Source: Cornus controversa (Eukaryota > Streptophyta > Magnoliopsida > Cornales > Cornaceae). From it: DNA of 64,000 nucleotides. A program made the position numbers and the translations under genes. The stretch is taken from assembly GCA_026545225.1 (NCBI GenBank), contig CM048849.1, positions 55,261,836 through 55,325,835 of the forward strand. The letters are read 5' to 3'. Under the pieces are notes generated by a model, which worked only from the letters and a program-made list of their open reading frames with translations, did no database searches and had not been told where the DNA came from. Every line of letters begins with the position of its first letter. Positions within the stretch are counted from its first letter, which is position 1. Below are positions 1-12,510 of this stretch, in pieces.

Positions 1-83
1 TCATTTTTTAATTTTTAATTATTTAATTTCAGAAAGATTAAAATAATTATATATATATATGAGATTATATATATAGGTGGAGA

Positions 84-140
<57 letters not shown>
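84..140. repeat. (TA)n(GA)n compound microsatellite
   Basis: About 13 TA units followed by about 15 GA units. Confidence 0.95.
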
Positions 141-144
<4 letters not shown>

Positions 145-933
145 TGCGTAATTATAAAAATATAGTTGAACATATATATATTTATATATATGTGTGGAAA
201 AATACATGTGTACACATGTATTATGTGGTGTTATATATATATATGCATGCATGTATGTGGGGGTTGGTATTGATTGAAAGAAACACGTGGTGCCCACTTA
301 AAGAAAGGGAAAGAAATTTTTAAAAAAAGTAACCATGCGGTCGGCTGAGGAAGGAAGAAAGAAAAGAAAGGAGAAATGAGAGAGAAAGAGAAGAAAGGAG
401 AGGAAAGAAGAGTTCTGGAGAGAGAGTGGAGCTGGGTTCCTTCACGGCGGCAGATGGCGGTGGTTGGGTGTGTGGACGGTGGTAGCGACAGGTGGTGGCC
501 GGTGATTTCGGCTGCCCGAGGTGGTGCGCCGGCAAGGGGCGATGGGTTCGGTGGTGGTTGAACGGTGGGCAGCCATGGCTGCCATGGTTGAGCTTGGTGA
601 AGGTGCAACCGAAGGTGGGTCTTCCATGGGGCTCGGTTCACAGTGGCTTCGGATGGTGGTGTGGCTGTTTTGGCAGCCATATATGGTTCCAGCTTGGTGG
701 GTTTTCTTGGTGGTTGATTTGTGGGCTTCTCTTGTGGCCGTGAGTTGCAAGTGTGGTGGCTGGGTTTGCTTAGTGGTCTTTGTGATGGAAGATGATGGGA
801 AGTGATAATGAAGGTGGCAGTATGTGTAGGTAGGTTGAAATGGTTTGAGCTTGAATATGGGCAACCATGTTGGGTCTTCTCCATGGGAATAAAGGTTGGG
901 GAGGAGGTGCTAAAATTGAGGTATCTAATATAA

Positions 934-985
<52 letters not shown>
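934..985. repeat. (TA)n(TG)n compound microsatellite
   Basis: TA run passing directly into about 17 TG units. Confidence 0.95.
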
Positions 986-986
<1 letters not shown>

Positions 987-3066
987 AGTTACAGTTTTCA
1001 TATGTAGCTTATGGATTAATAAGCTTAGTTCAATAACTCATTTACAAATTATTGCCTTTACATGATTATTATAAATATCAAGGATTGGAAATCATGGAAA
1101 TTGAGTTTTTGGCAATGAAGTGTAGTTTGTTTTGGTTTAAATTGACCGGTCTTCTTATGCCGCCCATTTGCATGGTCTAATTCAGGACTTGGGCTGAGGT
1201 AAGCTGTGGGTTGTATTTGCTATGGGTTGGATTGTGATGCATGTAAATGATGGACTGGAGTGTTGGGATGGGCCTTGAAAAAAAAAGAAAGCTTGGATTG
1301 GGCTTACACATATAATTGGCGTGTTAGCCAATTCTTGGAATTTAATTTGGATCAAGTTGTTGGATCAACTAATTGGGCTTGAGAATTTGGTTTGATTTCC
1401 AATTGATTTAAAATTGGGCTGAAGAGGGTTTGTGATTTGGGTTTATAATATGGGTTGGACCAAGCATGAAAATTAGCAAAAAGAAAATGGGCTCTTGTGT
1501 GGGCTACGGGACTGGATCGAGATCGGATTTAGGCCGCTTTACGGGCGCGGACTCATTAAAAGCGGGACCTAAGGTAAGTTAATTCTTGCCTCTATCTCCT
1601 ATATAAATATATTTCTAATTTATATATATTATGGTATATGTGCATATGTGTTGAAGATATTTATATATATGGGTGTATGTATATAAATGTGAATATTTGA
1701 TTAATTGATGCACATGTGAATATATATATATTTTGGTTGGATTATTTTGTTGCTTGGTGAGCATGTTAAAAATGATGATTTTTAAATCATGTGTAATTGA
1801 TTATTTTATGTGCTTAAATGATGTTAGTTGAGTTGATAGTACAGTATATTGTCTTTATGATGAAAATTGAAAAATCTATGATTTTTATAATGCCGCAATT
1901 GTGAAGTTTCATTGAGAAGCATGTTATGATAGTATTTTGGACTATAGGACATGAATTGTATGATTAATATATGTTATGTGTGCGTGTGACATGCTAAATG
2001 TGATTATCAAGGTATATGTTCTCCTTTGTGGATTGGTTGTTGATTTTGGGAGATACTCGAATTCAGTTACTATCGAGCGAGGGTATAGCCTTCGGGGTAA
2101 AAATTTCCATTTATAGTGGCCACTAGGTTTGTTCCCTGCGGGTTAGTAGTCAGAAAATAACTATTCTTTTATCGGTACATGCAGTAGGTATGTCCAGGGG
2201 TTTGTGGATCTATGCCGAGTTATCCCATTTGATGATTTCAAATCTTGATTTACAAGTTGACATCCATGTGTAGTTGCAACTTACGGTTTATGATATTTCA
2301 TTATATTGCATTTGTTTATTTGTGGAGTGGTTGCATCTTGTTTACTTGCTAGTTCTAGAATTATGCAAGTTAATTGATTTGTAATATGTGCTGAAAATTG
2401 TCATATGAATTGTTGACACTTGAATACCATGTAATTTCAAACTGTGAAAGTTGAGTATGTTAATTAGTGGGATATAATTAATTTATATATATATTGAAGA
2501 GAGAGAGAGTTAGATTTTTATGCCTATATGTTTAACTGTTAAGCATGTTGTATGGGTTAAATTGAGATTTGCTACTTGTTGAGTAGGAGACATGGTAGTT
2601 GATTTACATTTTTTATGTAAATACTTATGTGTGTGTGTGTGTGTGTTGATATTGGATTTTTACTGCTTATTGAGCATGCTGAAAATAATTTTTTTCAAAA
2701 ATTCGTGTAGTTGGATTTATTCTATAAATTGCCATATGAGTTGTTGGTACATGTATGCTAGTATGAGCATGATTTAATTAATGTGATATAAGTAAATGTG
2801 TATATTTTTGAGAATATGTGAGTATGGTTTGACATACCTTGTTGGGCTTTTGAACTCACATCCCCAGGTTTTGCAGGTATTGCTGATAATACGGAGTCAG
2901 TTAGGGACTGATAGTACCAGTTGTAGAGGTAGTGATTAAATTCTTTAGAATTTAATGTATGTCCAGGATATTAGATATATGTTTACATTTGGATTTAATA
3001 TATTGGACATTTTATGTTGGGTAGATTCTCTCGGTCGTACATTTGATTTATGTATATGAGATAGAA

Positions 3067-3189
3067 AGGGGTGGCAATTTCCTTCACCCCTAATGGAGGG
3101 GATTTGGTCCGCCCCTACTAGGAGTAGGGGCGGGTATGGTTTTTTTTAAGAAAACCCACCTAGTACCCGCCCCGCCCCGCCCCGCCCCG

Positions 3190-3231
<42 letters not shown>

Positions 3232-3725
3232 TGACATAATTGTATGAAATGTGCCATTTCTTTGATTATTATATTAGTTATATAAATATAGTATACTAGA
3301 TATATCATATATGACAGCCACTAGAGTTACCTCGTTCTGCTCTATTCCTCTCTTTATCTTATAGCTAAAAGAGAACTCTCTTTATCTTATGTACATAATA
3401 GATCTATAATAAAAAAAATTCTTGAGGACCAAAACCGTTTCTATCTCCATCTACATATGTATGTATGTTTGTATTATTTTCTTTGGTCCTATATATTTGG
3501 GTTTTGTCTATAGGAGTGTTGTATCATCGTTTGGGTACATTAAGCCCAAACATCGAATTCAAAGCAAAGGATTTTAAGGATTTTGTTATTCCTCTCTTTC
3601 TCTAAATGAGGCGGTGGTGGTATGCTTACGACAAATCCGTTAGGGTTCTTAACGGGAAATGAATTTAGTATTTCTTTTACGGGGCGGGGTAGAGTTTTGA
3701 CATACCCGCCTCGTTGCCATCCCTA
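3067..3725. mobile_element. Possible non-autonomous element with ggggtggcaa ends
   Basis: AGGGGTGGCAAT at the left and, reverse-complemented, AGGGATGGCAAC at the right. Sub-terminal inverted words are ggggcgggtatg and catacccgcct. Contains a (TA)n tract (3,192-3,229) and a CCCCG run. No clear target duplication. Confidence 0.5.
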
Positions 3726-6583
3726 GGGGATAGTCATGATTTGATTCATTTAAATTAGAGATGTAAATTTTTTTTGATAAAAATAGAAAATTGGAATTGT
3801 ATGAATTTTGATGGTTATATTATGAGTGTGATCTCTCAGAGTTCACAACTCCCTGAATGTTTGTCCACTATTACCCACCTTGTATGTTAAAGTATATATG
3901 GTTGGACTATCTGTGACCATATCCTCATAATTCATTAGTGATGTTTAGTATCTTATTTGATTTATATTATAGGCCTTTCTCTCATCTTTAAGACAACTTT
4001 TTACTTCTCCGATTTAATGGGATAGAGTAGTATACGAGTCAGAGGGTCAAATGTACACGGTCTTAGTCTTATCTTTACTTGTGAAGAGGCACCGTGTACT
4101 CGAGTAGTCACATAAAAACGTGCGCTACACATGCCATAAAAGCATCATTTGCCTCGGACCAATTGCGACTTCTTGATAACTTGGTCAGAAATGCAGTTTA
4201 TTTTCATAGTCTATAATCTATTTGTTTATGCTGGAATTCAAATATCCAAACTCATTCACATCCATTCAAACCCTGTGCATAATCTTGTAAAAAAAATAGT
4301 GAAATGGAACAACATCCCATTCATATCCATTCAAAACTCAATGTGACCAATCCATTTGAGTTTGTGTGCCACTTTCTGATTCCACTAAGCCAATTAAATC
4401 TTCACACCATTGTTACAAACCCAAGGTATGTGGTCCTCTTGATTCAGTAACCATTTTTATTATCAACTCAATCAATATATATAATTTTGATTATTGCAAG
4501 TACAAAATATAATTAATTCTTTAAACCATGGCCACTACTACTAATGGAACAAGTGAACAACTCCCGTTGTGGCCAAGTGGATTAATAGTATTTATGAGAT
4601 AAAGCAATATTTTTCAGTGATACATTATGGGCCAATAAAAAGAGGCTCAGGCTTTCCATTTGGCCATTGTAGCTAAAGTGGATGGTTAATGCAACATAGC
4701 AGCTAAGTGGATGGCTAGTGATAGATAGATTCCACACTGACATCCTTAGTGATAGATTCCATGACAGTGTGAATATATTTAGGCATGCCAAGTAAGATCA
4801 CATTCACACCCAGATAATTTTTATTGCTAACAACTGAAAGAACTTACTGGTATGTGTTATTTATTTATTTCTTCTCTTCTTCAAATACCATTTATCCAAC
4901 TCCTATGTGAAGCCAATAGTTTTGTCACTACAGCAGAATAGATTTAGCAAACTGAACATTTTTGTAGTTAGCCAGGTAGGTACCTCATACTCAGGGCCTG
5001 AGGATTTGTTCATTCTATATAATTTGGGTTGTGGTTGAAACCACTATGTATGCAGAAAGTGTCTAGTCTAATGGCATGTTGTAATAGCAGCTTAAAGAAA
5101 GCTTATCTACAATGGAGTGAAAAGTGCTCTTCCATGTGCAATTGTTTTTGGCTTATCTATTATGACTAGTGGACTGCTGTTAGGGGTGTCTCACCTCGGA
5201 TCCGGATGGGAAGAGTATTGGGTATATATGGGTGGGTATGGAGTACTATCCAATGACTTAAGATTTTGGATTAGAAGGTAAGAGTCCGACTCGTTACAGT
5301 TGGTATCAGACCAGGTGCAGTTCTTGATTTGGTTTCACGCCCAGCGCTTGCCCGAATGAAGTTCGGGTCTCAGCTGAGCACCCCAACCCGTTACAAGTAC
5401 TTAGTAGGATGGCTTATCATTTTTCTTTTTGTTAGCTAGTGGAGATGCATTGGGGTATTGGTGGATTTGATCCCTAGGAAACCAGTTAAGTGTTATGTGA
5501 GGAACATAGATGAGCTCTGTGTAATTTACTGTCATGCTCTAGTGTATGTTAGTTCTTTCTACCATTTTTTGTATAGGTTCTAGAACTGGGAAATTACAGT
5601 TATTAGAGGATTTAAATATTAAAGCTACATTGATACCAAAGGACCTCACTGTTATCTTAATAATTAAAATTGAAATACGTGGTAAACCAAAAAAAGGCCA
5701 CTCGTGATAACATTAAAATCATGAAATATTGAAGTCGAGATCTTGTTGCATTAGAAGTAGCCATAGTAACATTTTTTGTTAATTGCAGATAGAGAATGCT
5801 GGACTCTGTTTTCCTTTCTCACTTGTTTAACTGTGAAGCAATATTGGGTAAGAGAAGAACCTATGATTAGCAATATGGGAAATTTCCCAATGAACAATTT
5901 CAACCAAATATTTCAATTTCTTATTTTACTATATTCAACTCTATGTATTCATCTATCCGTAGAGTACATTGAATGAACAGAAATGGCTTGTGATTTTAAA
6001 GGTTTTGAAACTGCATGTTCTGAGTTGCTATTTGCAAATAACTCGGCTTCAACAGATTACAGATTTTGTTCTGTGAGTTTATTACAGTATCTGTGCTTTA
6101 TGAATGCTCTTATAACTATGAATTAGAAATTCAATGTAATAATATAAAATGCTACTAACTTCAAAATTAAAGTTGTAATGCCAAATATTGGTTAGCTAAA
6201 AATAATCATTCTAATACACAATTATATATTTAAATCATGTGAAAATAAGCAATGACTGCAATATGATTAGGCACTACCATAGTAATATAAATATCCTAGA
6301 ACTTTTAGACCATTATATCTATTCCAATTCATCAAAAAGGTATTAAAGGCTGATACATTGGTCATAATGCTTGTAAAGAGTCCAACATGACAACCTCAAG
6401 AAACATGGAATCCACATAATGATGGAGGCAAATGTTGCCCAACATAATACAAGACATTTGACAAGCCAAAAATTATTCTAAGTGTATTCTTACATCAACT
6501 TTGTTGTTTTCTTTTTCGATAAATACAATAACTTTATTGTTGATGATTATAGAGACAGACATGATATGTTATTTCTAGTTCCC
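3726..6583. other. Intergenic, no gene seen
   Basis: AT-rich. 5,190-5,400 contains repeat-like text (cacctcggatccggatggg, gttacagttggtatcagacc) of the kind found in dispersed plant repeats. Nothing else is recognised. Confidence 0.4.
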
Positions 6584-8182
6584 CTACTTCTTTCCCCATG
6601 ATGGAATCAATGGGATACTCTGTTCATTCCTAAAGAAGTTACATGAATCAGTTTTGGTCTTTATATGTGCTAATCTCCTGAAGTTATTCTTGAAGTACTT
6701 GAAGCCCCAAACACTTGCTTGTGCATAGCTTGTGTTACCATTCTTGTTCCTTCCCAAGTCAAGATCTCTATAGTTGAGATAAGCAGCTCTTGGAGACTTT
6801 GAAACATAAGGTTTCATGTAGGCATAGAGCCTTCTAATCCAGGACATGTGCTTGTTTGCTTCCTTCTCTGTCTCCCAATCAACCAAGTACTGAATTTTGT
6901 AAATGTTTCCACTTCTGTGAGGGAAAGGAGTCTCGGAATCTGAAATCACGCTCATCTTTGCACCATAAGGTGTCATGATAATTAATGCAGCTTCCTCTTC
7001 CAGTACTATTTTCCATAATCCTTGCAGCCCAGTTCCCGGAATGGGCTCCTTCACGTAGTCTGATTTTGCCTTAAAGAAAGAGTTGAATTGTTGAGTCCTG
7101 TTAAGCAAAACATCAGGGGATTCGTCAGTTGAGAAGCCGGCAAAGTTAAGGACAGACTCAATCCAACTCATTTCGGTGCAGTCACCATGCTTCAAACCTA
7201 ATTCGGGGAAGCTCTCTTTTATTAGAGGAAGAAGGTCCTCAACACCTCCAAGAAACAAGGCAACAAATGAAACTCTTACTGTTTTATTTGCATATTGACT
7301 TGCATCAACAACTCCTATGGTGGCATGGAGGAAGAGGTCTTCAGGGAATTTATCTGCTATGGTTTGCCACTTGTAAAGAAGCTTTGTTGCACCTTGTTCT
7401 AAGGTCTTTTGAACATTAAACATAGTCACAATGGATGGAACAGGGACCAACTTTATTTTCCAAGAAAGGATGACTCCAAAGCTTTCTCCCCCTCCTCCTC
7501 TGATTGCCCAGAATAGATCTTCACCCATGGATTTTCTATCGAGAATTCTCCCATTGACATCAATTATCCGAGCATCGATGACATTATCTGATGCTAGGCC
7601 ATATTTTCTGAATATGGTACCAAATCCACCTCCACTCAAGTGTCCCCCAACACCTACAGTGGGACAGCTACCTGCTGGGAAGCCATAAACCTTACTTTTC
7701 TCCGCGATTTTGTAATACAGTTCACCTAAAGTCGCACCAGACTCAACCCATGCACTCCCATTTTCTATATCAATTCTGATAGATCTAAGATTGGCAAGAT
7801 CAACAATGATGAATGGAACATCAGACACATAAGAAAGGCCCTCATAGTCATGGCCACCACTTCGTACTCGTAATTGCAGGCCATGTTCCTTGGAACAAAC
7901 TATGGCTGCTTGAATGTGTGATTCATGAATTGGCTTAATAATAAGTTGTGGCTTGGGAGTTGAACTTGTCAAGAATCTGAGGTTATGCGCAGTAGATTGC
8001 AAGACAGATGAGTATGCTGAACTGTTTTTAGTGAATATTACTTGGGAATTGGGGTAAGAAAGATTTGTTTTGAGGTAAAAGCAATTCAGAAAGTCCTCAT
8101 GAACTGAATTTGGAGATGCCAATGAAATGGATACAAAAAGGATGTAAGGTAATGTGAGTACACCAAAGACTGAAAACCCCAT
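6584..8182 (-). CDS. BBL1: berberine-bridge-enzyme-like FAD-linked oxidase
   Basis: Predicted secreted flavoprotein oxidase of 532 residues, one uninterrupted exon as is usual for plant BBE-like genes. The open frame reaches back to 8194, but that codon is GTG; the first ATG is at 8182 and leads straight into a hydrophobic signal peptide (about residues 1-22). An N-terminal Cys pair (C34, C96) matches the family disulfide. His111 (GGHDYEG) and Cys173 (CPTVGVGGH) are the two flavin-linking residues, inside an FAD_binding_4 domain (about 75-215). K429 and Q431 (YKIQY) and Y471 (YLNYRD) match known active-site positions; the C-terminal BBE domain is about 465-525. Oddities: Phe187 where the other members have Tyr after SGGG, Glu in the GGGGESFG loop, and TDSCNFF where the others have VDPxNFF. 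It is the most divergent member of the array. Family assignment is firm; the substrate is unknown. Confidence 0.93.
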   Translation of the reverse strand: MGFSVFGVLTLPYILFVSISLASPNSVHEDFLNCFYLKTNLSYPNSQVIFTKNSSAYSSVLQSTAHNLRFLTSSTPKPQLIIKPIHESHIQAAIVCSKEHGLQLRVRSGGHDYEGLSYVSDVPFIIVDLANLRSIRIDIENGSAWVESGATLGELYYKIAEKSKVYGFPAGSCPTVGVGGHLSGGGFGTIFRKYGLASDNVIDARIIDVNGRILDRKSMGEDLFWAIRGGGGESFGVILSWKIKLVPVPSIVTMFNVQKTLEQGATKLLYKWQTIADKFPEDLFLHATIGVVDASQYANKTVRVSFVALFLGGVEDLLPLIKESFPELGLKHGDCTEMSWIESVLNFAGFSTDESPDVLLNRTQQFNSFFKAKSDYVKEPIPGTGLQGLWKIVLEEEAALIIMTPYGAKMSVISDSETPFPHRSGNIYKIQYLVDWETEKEANKHMSWIRRLYAYMKPYVSKSPRAAYLNYRDLDLGRNKNGNTSYAQASVWGFKYFKNNFRRLAHIKTKTDSCNFFRNEQSIPLIPSWGKK

Positions 8183-8221
8183 ATTTTGTTTCACAAATAT
8201 TACATTTCATATAACCACCAC

Positions 8222-8235
8222 ATATATATATATAT
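8222..8235 (-). promoter_or_regulatory. Possible TATA element of BBL1
   Basis: A TA run about 40 bp upstream of the BBL1 ATG. It implies a very short 5' leader, so it may be only a microsatellite. The upstream DNA (8246-8630) recurs at about 14175-14560. Confidence 0.35.
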
Positions 8236-9912
8236 CCGATCCGATCTTGGATATAGATCTTTGAGTTGAAAACTATTAGTTTTCATTGTGAAAGTAAGGA
8301 AAATTCAAAGTTCAAACTGAAGAATATTCCAAAGATGATTGTTGGAAACTCGGTTTTGTAATATATAATTTCTTCATGGATATATCAATCCATTGACAAT
8401 CTGTTGCATAGAGTGGATGTGGATGAGATATTTTCCAGTTTAGGTGTTGGTATATGAAAATTAGAGAGCCACACATGGCAGTATAGATATATTCTCCCTA
8501 TGTTCTACGAATCCCTCCTATTTTAATAAAAGAACTGCCTCATTTTATTGTGTGCCATACCATAAAACAATTGTGTAAATAAAGCAAGTTTTAATGAGCA
8601 AGTATGTGGCCTAGTGGTTAAGGTATGGCATTTTTAAGTCTCCCCAAAAATATTGTAGTAACATAGAAAACAGTTCTCAAAAACTCATATAATAGATAAT
8701 TGAACTATAAAAGACAATTCTTGAAAAAATAGTAGTCAGAAACGGTCAACCATACAAGTTTTTGTACAGTTTTGTGATTTTCAGTCCTTAATTACCAAAC
8801 AGATCCTAATTGTAAAAAAAATAAATAACAATAATTTTGTATATCAAAGTCAAGTAAACGCTACATGTTTCCTTGTTACAATTTTCAACCAGATGAAATC
8901 AGGATTCAGAAAGTCTTGCATTTTTTCTTTTGTTAGGAAATGGACAAGGACATTTGAGGGGAAAGAAAGGAAAGCAAAAACAAAAACAAAAACAAAATGG
9001 TAAGCTCAAAACATCCCTATGGACTAGGGGGGAAAAGGGAATCTATATATATTTAAGGCCAACCAGCATTGACCAGCAAGTCTTGTGGCTCTATTCATGA
9101 ACGATATTGAACTCCATTGGAAACTTCGAAATAGTCCAAAGACGAATATTAGAGAGGAATATATATCGTGCAAATCCTTCCAACAAAGACCCAACAATTC
9201 AATATGACAAGTCTTATTAGTCTACTTCAAGAACAATTTATTAAAGAAAGGTCATCTTTTTAATTCATTTATCAAATATAGTTTTCATGTACTCACCCAA
9301 GGGAAAACAGTTTCAGAAAATTGGAGTGTTCTCTGAAATATAATCTTATATAACTTTGTTCTCATACAACAGTTTTCAGAAAGTCTTCGAAGAGACCAAA
9401 CGAGTTTTTTTTTAAAAAAAAATTTATTTTCAGTTTTTCTGTTCTTTGAAAATAACAAACAATCTCATAACCAAACATGACAATGGTAAGTTGAGTTTTT
9501 TAAGCAACTGTTAAGAGTAATTAAAGTAGCAGAGTTCTGAAGTAATTGTTAGCCCCCTTCCATTATAACATGCTTATGCTGGTGGAGGTGTGGTAACTGA
9601 TCATAACTTTCACTTTTGATCAAATATTTCAACCAGCAAGCTTCTGTAAATGTTGGTAATTTTTTCTAGAAAAAAGATAAAATTTGATTCACTTCTGGAA
9701 GCCCAAATACACATATAGCATATATAGGAGAAAAAAAATTAAAATAATATAAGTATTTTGATATACTTCAGCTATTGTCAATATAGTATTTGACTTGTAC
9801 ATAGAAAGGGGGTTGTACTTTATAACCTAATTACCACTTTCTAGTATCATAGCGAGTTACAAATTATCAGAAATATAAATAAGTAACCATAGATGATGTT
9901 TACTGATACTCC
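8236..9912. other. Intergenic: BBL1 upstream region and BBL2 3' flank
   Basis: No coding signal. The part next to BBL1 (8246-8630) and the part at about 9520-9730 both have close copies at 14175-14560 and 14700-14930. The last 120 bp before BBL2 resemble the 3' flanks of BBL3 and BBL4 (shared phrases gtacatagaaaggg and accactttctagta), so these are homologous 3' UTRs. Confidence 0.6.
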
Positions 9913-11544
9913 TCAATTCCTTCGAGTTGGGATGCTTTGTTGATTCTTGAAAAAGTTGTCTGGATCAACCATAGTCTTCACTTTCACCAATCTGTCGAAA
10001 TTTCTTTTAAAATACTTGACTCCATAGATTACACCTTCGTTGTAACTACCATTGCTATTGATACCAATGTCAATGTCTCTGTAGTTTAGAAATGCTTCTC
10101 TAGGAGACTTGGACACAAATGGTGTCATGAAATCGTACAGCCTCCTAATTTGGCCCATATATTTATTGTCGGCCTCGATTCCCTCTTCATTCCAGTTGAC
10201 CGAATACTGAACTTTGAATATATTCCCAGCTCGATGTGGGAAAGGAGTTTCCCACTCGGGAATTTCACTCATCCTTCCACCATAAGGGTTGAAAACAAGT
10301 CCGATTTTTCCTAATTCTATCATTTCCTTCCACATCGACTCCAACCCATTTTTGGGAATCGGATTCTGAACATAATCTGATTTTCTCTTTGAAAAACTCA
10401 CCTTAGGGGGGTTTCGGTTGAGCAGAGCGTCGACGGAAGTCCCATTATCGAAATCTGCCCAGTAGAGGACCGAATTGATCCAGCTCATTTCCATGCAGTC
10501 ACTTTTCTTCAAACCCAACTCGGGAAATTCTTTGGTCATGACCGACATCAGTCTATCGGCATTCCCAAGAAACAGGGAAATAAATGATGCCCTTAGTGTC
10601 TTCTCATCCTTCTTCTGACCCTTCGTTGTCTTAGAACTCACTGGCTGAAGAAGAACTCTAATGAAAAGGTCGTTATCGATTTTATCGGCCACGAATTGGT
10701 ATCGGTGAACAATGTCCGTAGCATTCTCTTCCAATGTCTTTTCCACTCGAAAAACAGTCACAGTTTCGGGCACTTTCACTAGTTTAACATTGTAGGCCAA
10801 CACGACCCCAAAACTAGCACCACCACCACCTCTGATGGCCCAAAAAAGGTCCTCGCCCATGGCCTTGCGGTCTAAAATTCGGCCACCAACATCCACTATA
10901 CGTGCATCGACCACATTATCCACCGATAACCCGTGTTTACGGAGCATATTGCCGTAACCACCTCCACTAATATGGCCGCCGACTCCAACGGTGGGGCAAA
11001 CGCTGGCTGGAAAACCATGGAGTTTGCTCTTTTCCCAGATTCTGTAGTAGAGTTCACCGAAGAGGGCACCGGCTTGGACCCAAGCGGTCTCGTGTTGGAT
11101 GTCGACGTCAATGGACCGGAGATTGAACATGTCGAGGATGACGAAGGGGACGTCAGAGACGTAGGAGATAGCGTCGTAGTCGTGGCCACCGCTTCGGATT
11201 CTGAGTTGGATTCCGGTGGTTTTGGCGCAAAGCACGGCGGCGCCGACATGGGTTTCGCGGAGAGGGGTGACAATGAGGGAGGGTTTTGGGGTGGTGGAGG
11301 TGTTGTAGCGTTGGTTTCTGATGCGGGATTGAAGGATATCTGGGAACGAAGGGTTGGTGGGGCTGTAGAGAATGGTTGAGTTTTGGAGGTCAGATGGGTC
11401 TAAGTTTTTGGAGAGGCATTGAAGGAAAGTGTCACCTAATGATGCACAAGAAATAGGTATAGGTTGGAGAGAGAAGAGAAAAAGAAGAGGAAGAAGAATT
11501 GAAGGCACAGAAATATATGGAGTCATTGAAGTTTTGTTCTTCAT
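9913..11544 (-). CDS. BBL2: BBE-like FAD-linked oxidase (subfamily I)
   Basis: A 543-residue secreted BBE-like protein starting at an ATG followed by MKNKTSM and a hydrophobic signal segment (about residues 10-34). Flavin-linking His121 (SGGHDYD) and Cys183 (SVCPTVGVGGH) are present, as is His191, the equivalent of the residue that contacts the flavin N1 locus in Eschscholzia BBE. The Val three residues after the Cys is the family's oxygen-permissive gatekeeper, so oxidase rather than dehydrogenase activity is inferred. The active-site K-x-Q occurs as FKVQY and the Tyr as FLNYRD; the protein ends in NNQQSIP-like sequence (NFFKNQQSIPTRRN). A Lys-rich insert near the middle (KTTKGQKKDEK) is shared in altered form with BBL3 and BBL4. 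The 5' third of the gene is clearly GC-richer than the 3' part, producing long antisense open frames that are not genes. Confidence 0.94.
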   Translation of the reverse strand: MKNKTSMTPYISVPSILLPLLFLFSLQPIPISCASLGDTFLQCLSKNLDPSDLQNSTILYSPTNPSFPDILQSRIRNQRYNTSTTPKPSLIVTPLRETHVGAAVLCAKTTGIQLRIRSGGHDYDAISYVSDVPFVILDMFNLRSIDVDIQHETAWVQAGALFGELYYRIWEKSKLHGFPASVCPTVGVGGHISGGGYGNMLRKHGLSVDNVVDARIVDVGGRILDRKAMGEDLFWAIRGGGGASFGVVLAYNVKLVKVPETVTVFRVEKTLEENATDIVHRYQFVADKIDNDLFIRVLLQPVSSKTTKGQKKDEKTLRASFISLFLGNADRLMSVMTKEFPELGLKKSDCMEMSWINSVLYWADFDNGTSVDALLNRNPPKVSFSKRKSDYVQNPIPKNGLESMWKEMIELGKIGLVFNPYGGRMSEIPEWETPFPHRAGNIFKVQYSVNWNEEGIEADNKYMGQIRRLYDFMTPFVSKSPREAFLNYRDIDIGINSNGSYNEGVIYGVKYFKRNFDRLVKVKTMVDPDNFFKNQQSIPTRRN

Positions 11545-11595
11545 TGTTTCCTAACGTTTTGAGTAGAGGATTGAAGAAAGAAAATGGAAGGAGTG

Positions 11596-11606
11596 GGAAT
11601 ATATAA
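11596..11606 (-). promoter_or_regulatory. Possible TATA element of BBL2
   Basis: ATATATAA-type sequence about 55 bp upstream of the BBL2 ATG. A similar element lies at the matching place upstream of BBL3 (about 17072-17082). The two upstream regions stay alignable for roughly 350 bp (for example the shared phrase caagaattgtgctctccatc). Confidence 0.45.
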
Positions 11607-12476
11607 CTAGTTGCTTCCACTATTTACAGTAACCGAAAATGGTGGATTATTTAAAACAAATTGGCCTATATTATCGTGAAAAAGATTGGACAGGGCTCAA
11701 GATTGGGTGCACCAGTTCAAGAATTGTGCTCTCCATCACATAACAGTTTCTGGTTGTAACAATAAGTACTAAACTTTAACGAGGGGTTAGTAATCATAAC
11801 AACACCTTTTCACTAAACTTCAATGAGGGGTTATCTCAGGCCAAAACGCAACTATACTTTTAATTCAAAATTGAAGCACTAGGCCAGGGTCATGATAATT
11901 TCACACCTCTCTTCTTTCCCATGATAGTTTAATATTGATAAAACTGAAAGGATAATGTTTACTCACTCATGACTCACAGTTTGTTTTACTATAATATGAA
12001 AGTTAATGGACTTGGATTATACATGTAATTTTTTTTTTTTTTTTATAATGGTTAGATTTTGGAAATAAAATGAAGTACATGAGTTGGGAAATTTTTTTGG
12101 TGAAAGAAGCCTAATCAAATGAACATATATGAAAATATATACATGTGTATACACAATTTATATATATATAGTTCAGTGTGTACACGTGCCTGTGTGCATG
12201 TACATTTAGTTTTAATGGTTACATATGCTTGTGCATGTGCTAAGATTACAAGTGTATTGAGTTCATGTGATGCAATGATGAGCGGGTGTCTAATGGTTGA
12301 CATGTGTTTATAAATGTAACGTACACTAGGCTTATTATTGAAGAGTCAACGCTCCAACCGAACACAGAGTGGGGTATAAACATACAAGGTAACAAACAAA
12401 AAGGCTTACTGAAGTTTTGGGTCTTGTCGCTTGCCAAGAAGAGAGAGAGAGAAAAAAGAGAAGTCATCATATCTTC

Positions 12477-12478
<2 letters not shown>
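11607..12478. other. Intergenic: BBL2 upstream region
   Basis: No gene seen. 11,690-11,870 is homologous to the BBL3 upstream region at 17,620-17,760. The remainder is AT-rich with short TA/TG runs. Confidence 0.5.

Positions 12479-12508
<30 letters not shown>
12479..12508. repeat. (GA)n microsatellite
   Basis: About 15 uninterrupted GA units. Confidence 0.9.

Positions 12509-12510
<2 letters not shown>

Larger units (their letters stand above)
1..3066. repeat. LTR-like repeat region
   Basis: No gene. Text such as ctcacatccccaggttttgcaggt (about 2,857-2,880) and gggcgcggactcattaaaag (about 1,540-1,560) is typical of transcribed plant LTR sequence, and 400-800 is G-rich with long but low-complexity open frames. 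No retroviral domains are readable and the element's ends are not resolved. Confidence 0.35.

Noticed and set aside
231-1001. 256-codon minus-strand open frame
   Set aside because: Made of microsatellite translation (His-Thr and Tyr-Ile runs) and Pro/Ser/Thr-rich low-complexity sequence inside an LTR-like repeat; there is no domain.
8183-8194. GTG start giving BBL1 four extra residues
   Set aside because: Plant nuclear genes start at ATG; the ATG at 8182 begins the signal peptide.
10933-11379. 148-codon plus-strand open frame
   Set aside because: It is the complement of the GC-rich 5' part of BBL2. The protein is rich in Asp, Val and Gly with no known motif, and similar antisense frames occur opposite BBL3 and BBL4 only because of codon composition.
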